The notes under the pieces are model-generated. The model saw nothing but the letters and a program-made list of their open reading frames with translations, had not been told where the DNA came from and did not search any database. The position numbers and the translations under genes were made by a program. From Allolucifera butyrica (lineage in GTDB: Bacteria > Bacillota > Negativicutes > Sporomusales > UPPP01): a DNA stretch of 64,000 bases. Below, one piece after another: positions 53,034 through 62,032 of this stretch (the stretch's first letter is position 1; every line of letters starts with the position of its first letter). The DNA is taken from the NCBI RefSeq assembly GCF_900476375.1, contig NZ_UPPP01000051.1, positions 80,749 through 144,748 of the forward strand, given 5' to 3'.

Positions 53034-54203
53034 TTATGCTTTAATCGATTTGCCAGTTACCATGCCGCGAGTTTGTTTGAGTCTCCAAATGTAGCATACC
53101 GTTGCCAAAACGATGAGGGTGATTCCCATTAGCAATAAAATCAGGCTATTCCGGTAGAGAAAGGGTGAATATCCGGCAAGCATCAGGTCGCGGAGCGTAT
53201 TATTAAAATAAGATAGAGGGAAGAGGGAAGATGCTGTCTTGCCGATGAGATCCATGGATTCTTGCGGGAAGGAGTAGCCGGACACTACAAAAGCAGGTAC
53301 GGTATAAATAATTGATGCTCGCGTGAAGGTTAACTCGGTGTTGCAGATTGAGGCCAAAAAACTACCGAAGGCAACGGCTGCAAAAATAAAGGTCGACGAT
53401 AGTAAGAATAAATCGGGTATAGATGCCTTAACGGGAATCCCAAAGATGTGAACAGCAGCTGCGATAGTAATGAAAAAAGCTGAAATGGCCGAAAGCCAGT
53501 AAGGGAACAACTTACCGGCCATAATCTGTAAAAAACCGGCATTTCCCAGTTCCTCCGGATACCGAAATTCACTGTGAAGACTTGCGCCGACAGGCAGAAA
53601 GACGCCCTGCTGGAAAGCCGCCATGCTTAACCCCATAACAAAGAAGCCGAGGTAGTCCTGAGTTGGATTGTTGAGCACCCGGAAGCGCAGAGCAACCGGT
53701 CCTGTTTTGTTCATTGCCGGAGCGGGCAATTGTCCATAATTGGTTTCGGTGAGTCCGGTTCCCGTTTCTTTGGTAAAGGCGGCAACGATTTCCTGGGCTG
53801 CGGCGGTGACCGTGTTGGTAATGATAATATTGGAGCCGTTAACCATTACCAGAACGGTGGAAGACATCCCGGATTTGGCGTCTTGAGCAAATATCCGGGG
53901 AATGTGCACGGCGGCATAGGCCTTTTTTTCGCGCAGTTCCCGTTCCATATCTTCCTGTGTTGTAACATAACTAACAATTTGAAATTTTTCGGAATCGTAA
54001 AATTCCTGAATAAGTTCCCGGCTGAATTGGGTTTGATCTTCATCATAAATTACTAGCGGTACTGAGTTTACTACGTGTGGGCCGTATAACAGGCTAAATA
54101 AAATCAGGTAAGCCAGGGAGGCCCCGAAGAGAAAGACGGCTCGCCGCCGGTCTGTAATAAACATCTGCCTGAGTTCACGCTTAATTATGTGCCTCCAATT
54201 CAT
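53034..54203 (-). CDS. ABC-2-type permease (YbhR/YhhJ-like), second
   Basis: 389 aa: one N-terminal helix, a large extracytoplasmic domain (about 45-190, with LVIYDEDQTQFSRELIQEF) and five C-terminal helices containing FPQESMDLIGKTASSLFPLSYF. The start at 54203 overlaps the stop of the upstream permease (ATGA) with AAGGAG upstream; the longer frame is rejected. Forms a heterodimeric channel with the 54200 protein. Confidence 0.9.
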   Translation of the reverse strand: MNWRHIIKRELRQMFITDRRRAVFLFGASLAYLILFSLLYGPHVVNSVPLVIYDEDQTQFSRELIQEFYDSEKFQIVSYVTTQEDMERELREKKAYAAVHIPRIFAQDAKSGMSSTVLVMVNGSNIIITNTVTAAAQEIVAAFTKETGTGLTETNYGQLPAPAMNKTGPVALRFRVLNNPTQDYLGFFVMGLSMAAFQQGVFLPVGASLHSEFRYPEELGNAGFLQIMAGKLFPYWLSAISAFFITIAAAVHIFGIPVKASIPDLFLLSSTFIFAAVAFGSFLASICNTELTFTRASIIYTVPAFVVSGYSFPQESMDLIGKTASSLFPLSYFNNTLRDLMLAGYSPFLYRNSLILLLMGITLIVLATVCYIWRLKQTRGMVTGKSIKA

Positions 54204-55363
54204 ACAAGCATCTCCTTCGCACTGGGGAGTTGGCCTTTTTTCCGGCGGTAGGAAAAAACTAAACCGGTAATCAGGCCGAGACCGCTGCCGCCGGCAAACA
54301 TAATAACAATATTTTTCAGCAGGGTTGGCGAGTAGCCGGCCAGCAACAGGTCCCGCAACGTATCGCCCATATACGTAAGCGGCATAAGTGAGGAAAAAAA
54401 TTGGGCAAAATGATTCATGGCAAACGGGGGCCAACTGACTCCGCTGTATAAAAGCCCGGGCATAATATAAAGCAAGGGTACTTGCACTGAGGAAACTTCA
54501 TCGTGAGTAATAGCGGAAAACAAAAAGCTGAGATTAGTTACCAGAAAAGTAAAGGCACTGCCTAATAGTAAAATGCTGGCGAGGTTCCCGCGGCAAGGAA
54601 CACCAAAAGATGCCGTGAGATAACCCAGGCCGGTAATAAAGGCGCCTATGGCGCAAAGCCAGCAGGGGAGCAGTTTGCCGGCGACGATTAGAGCCGAGGA
54701 AGTTCCCCGCCAGCGGGAAAGGCAGCTGTATTCTTTGCTTATGAGAGTACCGGCGACTAATAGAATTGCGATTTGTAACCCGTTGGCCATTAGTCCGCTC
54801 AACATGAAATCGGTGTACGACGCAGTGGGATTATTCAGAATCCGTACCCCTAATCTGACAGGCAGGGCTGACTGTAAGGCCGGTGCAGGCATTTGGTTGA
54901 TCCCTTCCAGCAGTTTTTGACCGGTGCCCGCTGCAAAAGTTTGGACGATCTCCTGGCTGGAGGCAATTACGGCATTGGCAAACATATTGTTGCTTGAGTT
55001 CGCTTCAACCAAAACTTCCGATCCTATACTCAACTTGATATTTTGGGCAAACTTGGGTGGTATGGAAATGGATACAAGGGCTTTCTTTACACGCAATAAT
55101 TGTTCCATTTCCTCCCGAGTTGTTACCTGAGCAACCACCTGAAAACGTTCCGAATCAATAAATTCCTGGGTTAATGCACGGCTGGCAGCGGTCTGATCCT
55201 GGTCATAGATCACAGCAGGAATATAATTGACTACGCCGCTCTTATAAGCATGCCCAAAGAGGAAGACATACAAAATGGGTATACCGAAAAGCAACAACGC
55301 CGTAGGAAATTTGCGCCGGAACAGCCCCTGCAGTTCCAGCAAAATAATTTTCTGCAGTTTCAT
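54200..55363 (-). CDS. ABC-2-type permease (YbhS/YhhJ-like), first
   Basis: 387 aa, same architecture: N-terminal helix, outer domain with VIYDQDQTAASRALTQEFI, five C-terminal helices and the SGVSWPPFAMNHFAQFFSSL signature. 2 bp after the HlyD gene, overlapping the second permease. In the usual YbhG-F-S-R arrangement a double ATPase (YbhF) lies between HlyD and the permeases; it is absent here, so energy coupling must come from an ATPase encoded elsewhere. Confidence 0.9.
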   Translation of the reverse strand: MKLQKIILLELQGLFRRKFPTALLLFGIPILYVFLFGHAYKSGVVNYIPAVIYDQDQTAASRALTQEFIDSERFQVVAQVTTREEMEQLLRVKKALVSISIPPKFAQNIKLSIGSEVLVEANSSNNMFANAVIASSQEIVQTFAAGTGQKLLEGINQMPAPALQSALPVRLGVRILNNPTASYTDFMLSGLMANGLQIAILLVAGTLISKEYSCLSRWRGTSSALIVAGKLLPCWLCAIGAFITGLGYLTASFGVPCRGNLASILLLGSAFTFLVTNLSFLFSAITHDEVSSVQVPLLYIMPGLLYSGVSWPPFAMNHFAQFFSSLMPLTYMGDTLRDLLLAGYSPTLLKNIVIMFAGGSGLGLITGLVFSYRRKKGQLPSAKEMLV

Positions 55364-55365
55364 TT

Positions 55366-56391
55366 TTATTTACCCCAATCAATTACTTTAAACCGCATGC
55401 CCGGACGTATTTTTTCAGAATTAACCTGGATTTTTACATTAAAACTAATAATGTCCTGGTCGTCGCCCCGGTCGCTGGTAGCCCGGTAGGTTGCAAATTC
55501 CGGTTTTTTACTGATATCCACAACTGTTCCGTTCAGGATAAGATTACCGTCCCGGCCTTGTAGTTTTAACGGCTGATGAAGGGAATAGCGGGAAAGCTCC
55601 GTTTCCTTCACTTTCAAATTGACCCAATTATCCGACGGGTCCTGAATGGCAACCAGCGGCATGCCCTGGGACACCATAGCTCCTTCTTCCACATATTTTG
55701 CGGTGATAATGCCGTCAAAAGGCGCGCGTATTTCCGTTTCATCCAGGGAAACCTCTACCTGTTGTAAGGTAGCCTGGGCCTGAGCAACTTTGCTGCTCAC
55801 AGCTTCTTCATTCGCCGTATCAACATTGGTTTGCAACAGCCCGGCTTGGGCGGCTGCCACAGTGGCCTGCGCCTGGGTGTAAGCAGCCTGAGCCACTTCA
55901 TATCTAGTTTTGTAGGTGTCAAATAATTGTCTAGAGACGGCGCCCGATGCCACCAGTTCGCTGAACCGTTTATAATCGCTTTTCGCCAGGTTTAAATCAG
56001 AGTTGGCTTTTTCTAATTGTGCCTGAGCAGTATGTAAAGCCGCTTTTGCAGTTCGGTCCTGTAGAACGGTAACGGTGGCGGCCTGGGCCGTCTGCGCGTC
56101 CAAGGCTTTAATATTGGCCCGGGCTTGGTTTATTTGGGCGACAATATCACGGTTGTCAATGTGGGCTATTATTTGCCCCCTGGTTACCCGGTCGCCTTCT
56201 TTAACGAGCAGGCTGACAACCCGGCCCGGTATTTTGGAATTAATATCTACCTCTTTAGCATCTGCACGCCCCCATACTTCCGGGGTGGCCGCATTGTTTC
56301 CGCAGCCGGCAAGCAATGTGACAGCCAGAATCACCAAAAGAGCATACGTTAAACTGCGAACAAAATTGGAAATAGGTTTTGCCATAAACAT
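55366..56391 (-). CDS. HlyD/YbhG-type membrane fusion lipoprotein
   Basis: 341 aa. Lipoprotein signal with lipobox LLAGC, lipoyl halves (DINSKIPGRVVSLLVKEGDR; PFDGIITAKYVEEGAMVSQG) and a long coiled-coil hairpin rich in Ala and Gln (about 85-190). First gene of the efflux operon, 200 bp behind the TetR gene and directly behind the operator at 56498. Start after AAGGAGTG. Confidence 0.93.
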   Translation of the reverse strand: MFMAKPISNFVRSLTYALLVILAVTLLAGCGNNAATPEVWGRADAKEVDINSKIPGRVVSLLVKEGDRVTRGQIIAHIDNRDIVAQINQARANIKALDAQTAQAATVTVLQDRTAKAALHTAQAQLEKANSDLNLAKSDYKRFSELVASGAVSRQLFDTYKTRYEVAQAAYTQAQATVAAAQAGLLQTNVDTANEEAVSSKVAQAQATLQQVEVSLDETEIRAPFDGIITAKYVEEGAMVSQGMPLVAIQDPSDNWVNLKVKETELSRYSLHQPLKLQGRDGNLILNGTVVDISKKPEFATYRATSDRGDDQDIISFNVKIQVNSEKIRPGMRFKVIDWGK

Positions 56392-56497
56392 TCATATCAC
56401 TCCTTCTAAAAATACAGTTGATATTATTCTTTTTACCAATAAGAAACGTCCAAGTCTGACGGGTAATGTACTCCCAAGAAATTTTTGTACTGTAATA

Positions 56498-56519
56498 TAC
56501 CAATTTGGTATCTTTGGTA
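56498..56519. promoter_or_regulatory. TetR operator, TACCRA-N10-TYGGTA, at the ABC-2 operon
   Basis: TACCAA, 10 bp, TTGGTA; includes a further overlapping palindrome ATACCAATTTGGTAT. Lies between tetR2 and hlyD. Confidence 0.6.
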
Positions 56520-56592
56520 TCGGGGGACATAAGTAAAGCGCGCTATTAGCGCGTTCTACTTAGAGATCTTGCGGTTGTAAAATTTAGCTTAG

Positions 56593-57147
56593 TTATTCTT
56601 TTACTATTAGTCCCTGAATGATTACATCCAGCATAACGGCAATGGCATCTGGATAGGTCATGTTATTTTCGGTAAGAAAACGGTAACTGCCCAAGTCATT
56701 CATGGTACTAACGATTATTTGGCGAACGACACCTAAGTTTACATGCCGGATGACACCAGCATTCACTCCCTGCTGGAGCAGGCTGGTTAGGCGGTCCATC
56801 CGTTCTTTGCGAAAACTAATTACTTTTTCCCATTTTTCCGGATATGTCAAGCGAAGGTCATCATACACCCGGTTATGAAACGGTTCAAAATTTTGCAGTG
56901 TAATTGTCAGAGCGGCTTTTAGCTTTTCAATAACCGGTAAATTGGAATTAAAGATTTTTTCTTCCTGCGCCAGGTAGTCATTCAAAACCATATCCAGGAT
57001 GGTGGCAATCAGCTCATCTTTGGAAGAAAAATGCTCATAGATGGATGACTTGCTTATGCGAAGCCGTTTAGTGAGATCATTCATACTAAATTTAAAGCCT
57101 CGCAAATTGATTTCTTCTACAGCGGCCATAATAATTCGGTTTCGCAA
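56593..57147 (-). CDS. TetR-family regulator of the ABC-2 operon (tetR2)
   Basis: 184 aa with a TTG start (MRNRIIMAAVEEI) after GAGGTG. HTH FSMNDLTKRLRISKSSIYEH, then FSSKDELIATIL. Paralogue of tetR1 (43837), sharing start context and recognition helix. Upstream of and on the same strand as the HlyD-permease genes; likely autoregulatory repressor. Confidence 0.9.
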   Translation of the reverse strand: MRNRIIMAAVEEINLRGFKFSMNDLTKRLRISKSSIYEHFSSKDELIATILDMVLNDYLAQEEKIFNSNLPVIEKLKAALTITLQNFEPFHNRVYDDLRLTYPEKWEKVISFRKERMDRLTSLLQQGVNAGVIRHVNLGVVRQIIVSTMNDLGSYRFLTENNMTYPDAIAVMLDVIIQGLIVKE

Positions 57148-57172
57148 AAATAATCACCTCATAATGCTTTTG

Positions 57173-57195
57173 TACCAACTAGAACTATATTGGTA
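57173..57195. promoter_or_regulatory. TetR operator variant at tetR2 (N11)
   Basis: TACCAA, 11 bp, TTGGTA, 26 bp upstream of the tetR2 start. Confidence 0.5.
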
Positions 57196-57285
57196 TTTTA
57201 ATTACAATATTATACTATGTCGTTTATTTTTCAATGTCAATATAAAAATAGAAAACTATAAATAATTTAACAGTGCCATAAAATG

Positions 57286-57367
57286 TTATAGGGACGGAGT
57301 TGTCGATAACTCCGTCCTCGCGACATCCCTGTTAGTCTGGGCGAATACTCTGTGCGAAGTGGAACAG
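57286..57367 (-). repeat. duplicated 3' end of the BBE oxidase gene with terminator
   Basis: 34 bp at 57334-57367 are identical to 62237-62270, the last codons of the flavin oxidase (LFHFAQSIRPD), here ending in TAA. The following hairpin GGACGGAGTT / AACTCCGTCC (57292-57317) corresponds to the terminator at 62198. Upstream coding similarity is lost, so this is the stub of a second, deleted BBE-like gene. Confidence 0.65.
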
Positions 57368-57461
57368 CAGTGCTGACTATTATACGGAAGTTGCCGGTAC
57401 TCTCGGAATATGTTATTCTCATGATAGGCTTGTAGATTGTGCGGAAGTGTTTGGAGGGTAT

Positions 57462-58808
57462 ATGAGGAAAATAAAGTTAGCGGTAGTTGGACCATCGGAT
57501 TCAGTAGATTTGATTGCCGAAGTAGCAAAAGAATACGATGAAACAATTGAGATTATTGCATTGACCTATAATGATGCAGCGGAAGTATCGGCGCTTCTTG
57601 TTGAATATGGTGATTTGCCGGATGGATGGGTTTTTTCGGGCAAGGTACCCTACAATCATGCCGTGGCGGCAAATATGACAAAAAAACCGCTTTTGTTCAT
57701 TCCTCATACCGGCTCAAGTTTATATCGGGTATTGTTTGAAATTGCGTATGTAGAAAAACTGGACATCAGCGCCATCAGCTTTGATATGATAAGTAAGCAA
57801 GAAATTGAGGAAACTTTCACGGATATGCAGCTGCCTGCCGACGGCATCCATGTATTTGATTGTGATGGAATTGTTTCGTCTGCAGACATGACAGAATATC
57901 ATTATCAATTATGGAAAAATGGAAAAACGAAAATGGCTGTTACTTCGTTTCAGTCTACTTTTATTGATTTGAAAAAAAGAGGAATGACCGCTTTCCGAAT
58001 CAGGCCATTGCGGGATAATATCCGCACCACGCTGGATATGGCATATAGAACCGTAGAAGCTGCTGCATTTAAAGGCAGCCAGATTTCGATTCAGCAAATT
58101 GTTATTGATGATTATGCCAATATAGTCCGTGAGGCTGCTTCCACCTATGAGGTTAAAAGAATTGAAGCGAAACTGTATTCCTTACTTATAAATTATACCG
58201 AAATGGTGAAAGGGTCCATTGACACACACGGTCCGGGGCATTATACGATCTATTCCACGCGCGGAGCGGTGGAAGAAGTTACGCAGGGGTTTACCATTAT
58301 TCCAATCCAGGAGGAAATAACGCGTTTTTTATCCGTACCGGTAAGCGGCGGCATCGGTTTTGGACAAACAGCTCATGCGGCGGAAAAAAATGCGTACAAA
58401 GCATTAGGTTTTGCGAAACACGGAGGAAAAGGCAATTGGATGGTTGTTTTGGATGACAAAACAGTGATTGGTCCACTCAGTTCGGAAAATTATCTAAAAT
58501 ACTCCTTGCGGCCGGATATAAACTATTCCGGAAGAATGGCCAGACAGCTAAAAGTCGGCGTAACTACCTTTAACAGACTTTTGGCGACTATGGATAAATT
58601 GGGTACTGATGTAATCGGGGCTGACGAACTGGCAATGTCTTTATCCATAACCCCCCGCAGTGCGCGGCGGCTGCTGGGTACTTTGGTTGAACAGGAGCTG
58701 GCGCAGGTCTCGCACGAAGAGACACTTTATAAAGGGAGACCGCGCAAATTATATAAACTTCTGATAAAGGAAATTTTATACAAGGTAAATAAACCTGTGG
58801 TAAATTAA
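57462..58808 (+). CDS. putative transcriptional regulator, three-part, family not recognised
   Basis: 448 aa; start at 57462 with TTGGAGGG. N-terminal alpha/beta part (KIKLAVVGPSDSVDLIAEVA), a middle part with VSGGIGFGQTAHAAEKNAYK and KGNWMVVLDDKTVIGPL that recalls degenerate GGDEF/nucleotide-cyclase-like folds, and a C-terminal winged helix (ADELAMSLSITPRSARRLLG, then KGRPRKLYKL). Stands upstream of the M20 amidohydrolase and the symporter and probably controls them. The fold assignments are impressions, not established. Confidence 0.6.
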   Translation: MRKIKLAVVGPSDSVDLIAEVAKEYDETIEIIALTYNDAAEVSALLVEYGDLPDGWVFSGKVPYNHAVAANMTKKPLLFIPHTGSSLYRVLFEIAYVEKLDISAISFDMISKQEIEETFTDMQLPADGIHVFDCDGIVSSADMTEYHYQLWKNGKTKMAVTSFQSTFIDLKKRGMTAFRIRPLRDNIRTTLDMAYRTVEAAAFKGSQISIQQIVIDDYANIVREAASTYEVKRIEAKLYSLLINYTEMVKGSIDTHGPGHYTIYSTRGAVEEVTQGFTIIPIQEEITRFLSVPVSGGIGFGQTAHAAEKNAYKALGFAKHGGKGNWMVVLDDKTVIGPLSSENYLKYSLRPDINYSGRMARQLKVGVTTFNRLLATMDKLGTDVIGADELAMSLSITPRSARRLLGTLVEQELAQVSHEETLYKGRPRKLYKLLIKEILYKVNKPVVN

Positions 58809-58850
58809 ACCCGGTAAATTCAATGCGGGGATCCTATATTTAATTTATAA

Positions 58851-58894
58851 TATTACGGAAATGTCTTTTAATGGTCCGTATTATGTTTTATAAT
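58851..58894 (+). promoter_or_regulatory. promoter with inverted repeat upstream of M20 gene
   Basis: TATTACGGA (58851) and TCCGTATTA (58875) form an inverted repeat overlapping the promoter region of TATAAT at 58889. Candidate operator of the 57462 regulator. A GC-rich hairpin TGCCGC / GCGGCA at about 58931-58950 follows in the 5' leader. Confidence 0.45.
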
Positions 58895-58995
58895 AAAGAT
58901 AAGTCAATTTGTTTTTGCGAGGTTGCTTCTGCCGCGCTTGACAGCGGCAAGCTTTCAAGGAGTAATTTATTTATAGAAGAAAGGTCGAGGATATC

Positions 58996-60165
58996 ATGAC
59001 GATGATTAGCTCCCTTGCCCAAAAGTACCACCAATCGATTATTGACTTGCGGCGTCACTTCCATACTTATCCCGAGCTTAGTACTAAGGAATTTAAAACG
59101 CAGGAACGGATTATGAAGGAGCTTGCAGCGATTGGACTTGTATGCCGTCCTATTGCCAAAACGGGTGTTATTGCTGAAATAAAAGGTTCAAAGCCGGGTA
59201 AAACAGTCGCTATCCGGGCGGATATGGACGCGCTGGAGCTTTTCGATGAATGCGGTAAGACATATCAGTCGCAAAACCCGGGGATTTGTCATGCTTGCGG
59301 TCATGACGGCCATACGGCAATGCTGATAGGAACAGCAAAGATTCTGACTGCAATAAGTGGTCAATTAGCCGGTAACTTTCGTTTTCTGTTCCAGCCAAGC
59401 GAAGAAATACTTCCCGGCGGGGCGCAAATTATGATTGAAGAAGGTGCATTGGCGGGAGTTGATGCCATTATTGGGGCACATCTCTGGGAGCCATTGAAGG
59501 TCGGAACCATTGGGGTTTCTTATGACCGTCTTATGGCTGCGTCAGACCGATTTTCTGTTACGGTAAAGGGACGCGGCGGCCACGGTTCTATGCCTCATCA
59601 GACGGTGGATTCGCTTTTAGTGGGAGCGCAATTAGCAGTGGCGCTCAATACCATAGTTAGCCGTAATATTGATCCCCTTAAACCGGCGGTTGTTTCGCTG
59701 GGGACTTTTAAAGCGGGCGAAACCTTCAATATAATTCCCGATACTGCATTTCTTACCGGAACCGTCCGTTCGTTTGAACCTTCTATACGCTCGACCGTTT
59801 TTGAACGGATTGAGCAAATCATTAAAGGGGTTTGCGAGACTTACGGTGCTGCGTATCAATTCGAAAAAGCGCTGGGGCTGCCTGCGGTTGTTAATAACCC
59901 CGAATGTAGCAAAGCGATTGCGGCAGCGGGTGAAAAGGTTTTAGGCAGATCTAACGTATTGACAATCAATCCGGTGATGGGCGGCGAGGATTTTTCCTAT
60001 TATCAAGAAAAAATACCGGGGGCTTTTTTCTTTATCGGTGTTGGTAATCCGGAAAAAGGAATTATTTATCCTCAACACCATCCGAAATATGATATCGATG
60101 AGGATGCGTTGCTTTATGGTATGGAAATTTTAGTGGCGGCTGCTGTTAAATTGGCGCAGGAATGA
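58996..60165 (+). CDS. M20 family amidohydrolase (hippurate hydrolase/N-acyl-amino-acid deacylase-like)
   Basis: 389 aa. Metal-site motifs: RRHFHTYPELS, IRADMDAL, CHACGHDGHTAML (Cys and His ligands), FQPSEE (catalytic Glu), GGEDFSYYQ and HHPKYDIDEDAL. Hydrolyses N-acyl or carbamoyl amino acids or related amides. The convergent symporter at 60243 may import its substrate. Start after AGAAAGGTCGAGG. Confidence 0.93.
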   Translation: MTMISSLAQKYHQSIIDLRRHFHTYPELSTKEFKTQERIMKELAAIGLVCRPIAKTGVIAEIKGSKPGKTVAIRADMDALELFDECGKTYQSQNPGICHACGHDGHTAMLIGTAKILTAISGQLAGNFRFLFQPSEEILPGGAQIMIEEGALAGVDAIIGAHLWEPLKVGTIGVSYDRLMAASDRFSVTVKGRGGHGSMPHQTVDSLLVGAQLAVALNTIVSRNIDPLKPAVVSLGTFKAGETFNIIPDTAFLTGTVRSFEPSIRSTVFERIEQIIKGVCETYGAAYQFEKALGLPAVVNNPECSKAIAAAGEKVLGRSNVLTINPVMGGEDFSYYQEKIPGAFFFIGVGNPEKGIIYPQHHPKYDIDEDALLYGMEILVAAAVKLAQE

Positions 60166-60193
60166 AATTGAGCCATTAGCAAAGAGTTTAACT

Positions 60194-60238
60194 AAAAAAG
60201 CCATTTGATCAATTGGTTGATCAAATGGCTTTTTTTAG
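60194..60238. terminator. bidirectional terminator
   Basis: Perfect 19-bp stem AAAAAAGCCATTTGATCAA / TTGATCAAATGGCTTTTTT, 4-nt loop, between the convergent amidohydrolase and symporter genes. Confidence 0.92.
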
Positions 60239-60242
60239 TTTG

Positions 60243-61712
60243 TTACCGGGCAATTGGAGCTTTTCTGTTTTTATCCTGGACAGAATTATTTGTAAATAAG
60301 CTTACCATGACAAAAACAGTCAGATTCATAGACAAAGCAACGAACCCCGCGTTTAAGTTCATTCCGGCAAAGACAAAGGGATCCATGTGTCCCAGCATTA
60401 GTGTGAATACTAAAATTTCACCCACGCACAATCCCGCATAGGCGCCCCAACGGGAAGCTTTTTTCCAATAGAGACCCAATACAATCATGGGGAAAAACTG
60501 GCTCACCCCCGAATAACCCGTAATAAGCAAGTTAACCAGCATGTTAGGCAGGAAGATAGCCAGGCAAAGAGCGATGGCCGTAAGCGCAAGCACTACAACC
60601 CGGGCTATGCGCCCCATATCATTGGCAGTCGCATTTTTGGCGATTGTCTTGCAATATATATTACGGGTAAAAAGCATGGAAGTAGAAAGCAGCAAATCAG
60701 CAGCCGGAATCATACATGCCAGGGCTCCGGCACCGCCAACCAGTCCAACGGCCCAACCGGGGAATACTTTTTGGACAATTGTCATAAACGCCATATCCGG
60801 TGTCTTTAAAGGGGCTAACACTAATAATGCTGTAAAACCAATTAACATCGGAAATATTAAACATAATTGATATAAGGGTAAATATATGGCATTATGTCGC
60901 AACACATCCGGGTTGCGGGCGCTGAAGCTGTTGGGTGTAAAATGCGGCCACATATAAAACCCCATACTGAATACGGCTAAAGTAGACATGACCCAGCTGG
61001 CATCCAAATTTTTTGTGCCCCCCGGCAGTGCTAAAAATCCAGGCTTAGCGACTTCTAACGCTTTAAACATTCCGCCCACGCTGCCGAAAAAGTGAATTGG
61101 CAGGTAGAGGCCAAAGAAGACGACAGCAATCATCATAGCCACATCTTTGAATACTGCAGTAGAGGCAACTCCCTTTAAGCCACTTAAATAGACGAAGGAA
61201 GCAACCAGAGCAAAAGCAATCAGCATAGCGGGGACACGGGGAACCAAACCATAAGAACAAGTTTCAATAATCAGTCCCAGGCCGGTTAGCTGCAACTGTA
61301 AATAAGGCAACAAAAAAGCAACCCCGATAATGGCAGTCAAAAGACTTAGTGTTTTACTGCCGTATAAATATCCTACTAAATCGGGCTGAGTCATTAATCC
61401 GTGTTTTCTTCCGATTGGCGAAATGGCCGGTAAAATATAGTAGCCAACAATATACGCCAGTGCACCATAACCCAAAATATAGAAAGTTGGGCCGCCGCGG
61501 GCATAGGCCCAGCCGCTGGCGCCAAGAAAGGCAAAGGCCGTATAGATTTCGCCGGATAAAATAAACCAGTTCAGCCATCTGCCAAAATTACGGTCGCCAA
61601 CCGCCCATTCTTCAAGATTCATTTTCTTATTCATACCGGGAATCATACCGACAATTGTTGCAGTAATAACAAATAAAAAGATTATAATCAGGGAGCTAAT
61701 CGCGTTGTTCAT
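60243..61712 (-). CDS. sodium:solute symporter (SSS family)
   Basis: 489 aa, about 13 membrane helices. Family features: WLNWFILSGEIYTAFAFLGA near the N-terminus, GRKHGLMTQPD, VYLSGLKGVASTAVFKD and GGAGALACMIPAADLLLSTS in the Na+-site region. Closest in style to PanF-like and other organic-anion symporters paired with a tiny DUF3311-type protein, as here. Substrate probably an amide or acylated amino acid if linked to the M20 enzyme. Confidence 0.93.
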   Translation of the reverse strand: MNNAISSLIIIFLFVITATIVGMIPGMNKKMNLEEWAVGDRNFGRWLNWFILSGEIYTAFAFLGASGWAYARGGPTFYILGYGALAYIVGYYILPAISPIGRKHGLMTQPDLVGYLYGSKTLSLLTAIIGVAFLLPYLQLQLTGLGLIIETCSYGLVPRVPAMLIAFALVASFVYLSGLKGVASTAVFKDVAMMIAVVFFGLYLPIHFFGSVGGMFKALEVAKPGFLALPGGTKNLDASWVMSTLAVFSMGFYMWPHFTPNSFSARNPDVLRHNAIYLPLYQLCLIFPMLIGFTALLVLAPLKTPDMAFMTIVQKVFPGWAVGLVGGAGALACMIPAADLLLSTSMLFTRNIYCKTIAKNATANDMGRIARVVVLALTAIALCLAIFLPNMLVNLLITGYSGVSQFFPMIVLGLYWKKASRWGAYAGLCVGEILVFTLMLGHMDPFVFAGMNLNAGFVALSMNLTVFVMVSLFTNNSVQDKNRKAPIAR

Positions 61713-61739
61713 AAGGCACCATCCTTGCTGCTATTGTGA

Positions 61740-61937
61740 TTACAGGTTTCTGACGTTTTTGGAATCGATTCGATAAATACACTGGATACAGAAGAAGGCG
61801 ACAAAAACACCGGCTACAAGCCAAAAGGCCAAAAAAGGCAAGCCGAATATAAAAGGCGTGACCCTGTTTGCTAAGGGAATCATACCAATTGTCCAAATAA
61901 AGGGGATTAAGGTTAAAGTTACCTTTAAAAAATTCAT
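61740..61937 (-). CDS. DUF3311-type small membrane protein (symporter partner)
   Basis: 65 aa, two membrane helices (LIPFIWTIGMIPLANRV; FLAFWLVAGVFVAFFCIQCI). Start at 61937 follows GGAGGTGAGACAT; the frame from 61958 covers that SD. Placed 27 bp before the symporter gene, as is usual for this family. Preceded by a hairpin with T run. Confidence 0.85.
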   Translation of the reverse strand: MNFLKVTLTLIPFIWTIGMIPLANRVTPFIFGLPFLAFWLVAGVFVAFFCIQCIYRIDSKNVRNL

Positions 61938-61956
61938 ATGTCTCACCTCCATTACC

Positions 61957-61988
61957 AAAAAATAGAGGTGCCTTTAAAAGGCACCTCT
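61957..61988 (-). terminator. candidate attenuator in the symporter leader
   Basis: On the minus strand a perfect 11-bp stem (61964-61974 / 61978-61988, AGAGGTGCCTT and complement, 3-nt loop) is followed by TATTTTTT and then by the SD of the DUF3311 gene. It lies downstream of a good promoter, so it would end transcription before the operon unless overridden. Confidence 0.7.
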
Positions 61989-62012
61989 GCATTGAGGCAA
62001 CATTGTAAACAT
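61974..62012 (-). other. candidate 12-codon leader peptide
   Basis: ATG at 62012 after GAGAG opens MFTMLPQCRGAF, stopping inside the attenuator stem. A GCCTC in the leader can pair with GAGG(T) of the stem as an alternative structure. Not enriched in one amino acid, so the trigger is unclear. Confidence 0.35.
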
Positions 62013-62032
62013 CTTGTCTCTCGTACAAAAAC

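Noticed and set aside
54204..54434. 77-residue extension of the second ABC-2 permease
   Set aside because: It overlaps the end of the first permease in another frame; the ATG at 54203 has AAGGAG and restores the normal family start.
58920..58995. Known riboswitch in the M20 gene leader
   Set aside because: The GC hairpin is simple and no conserved riboswitch core was recognised; kept only as a leader hairpin.
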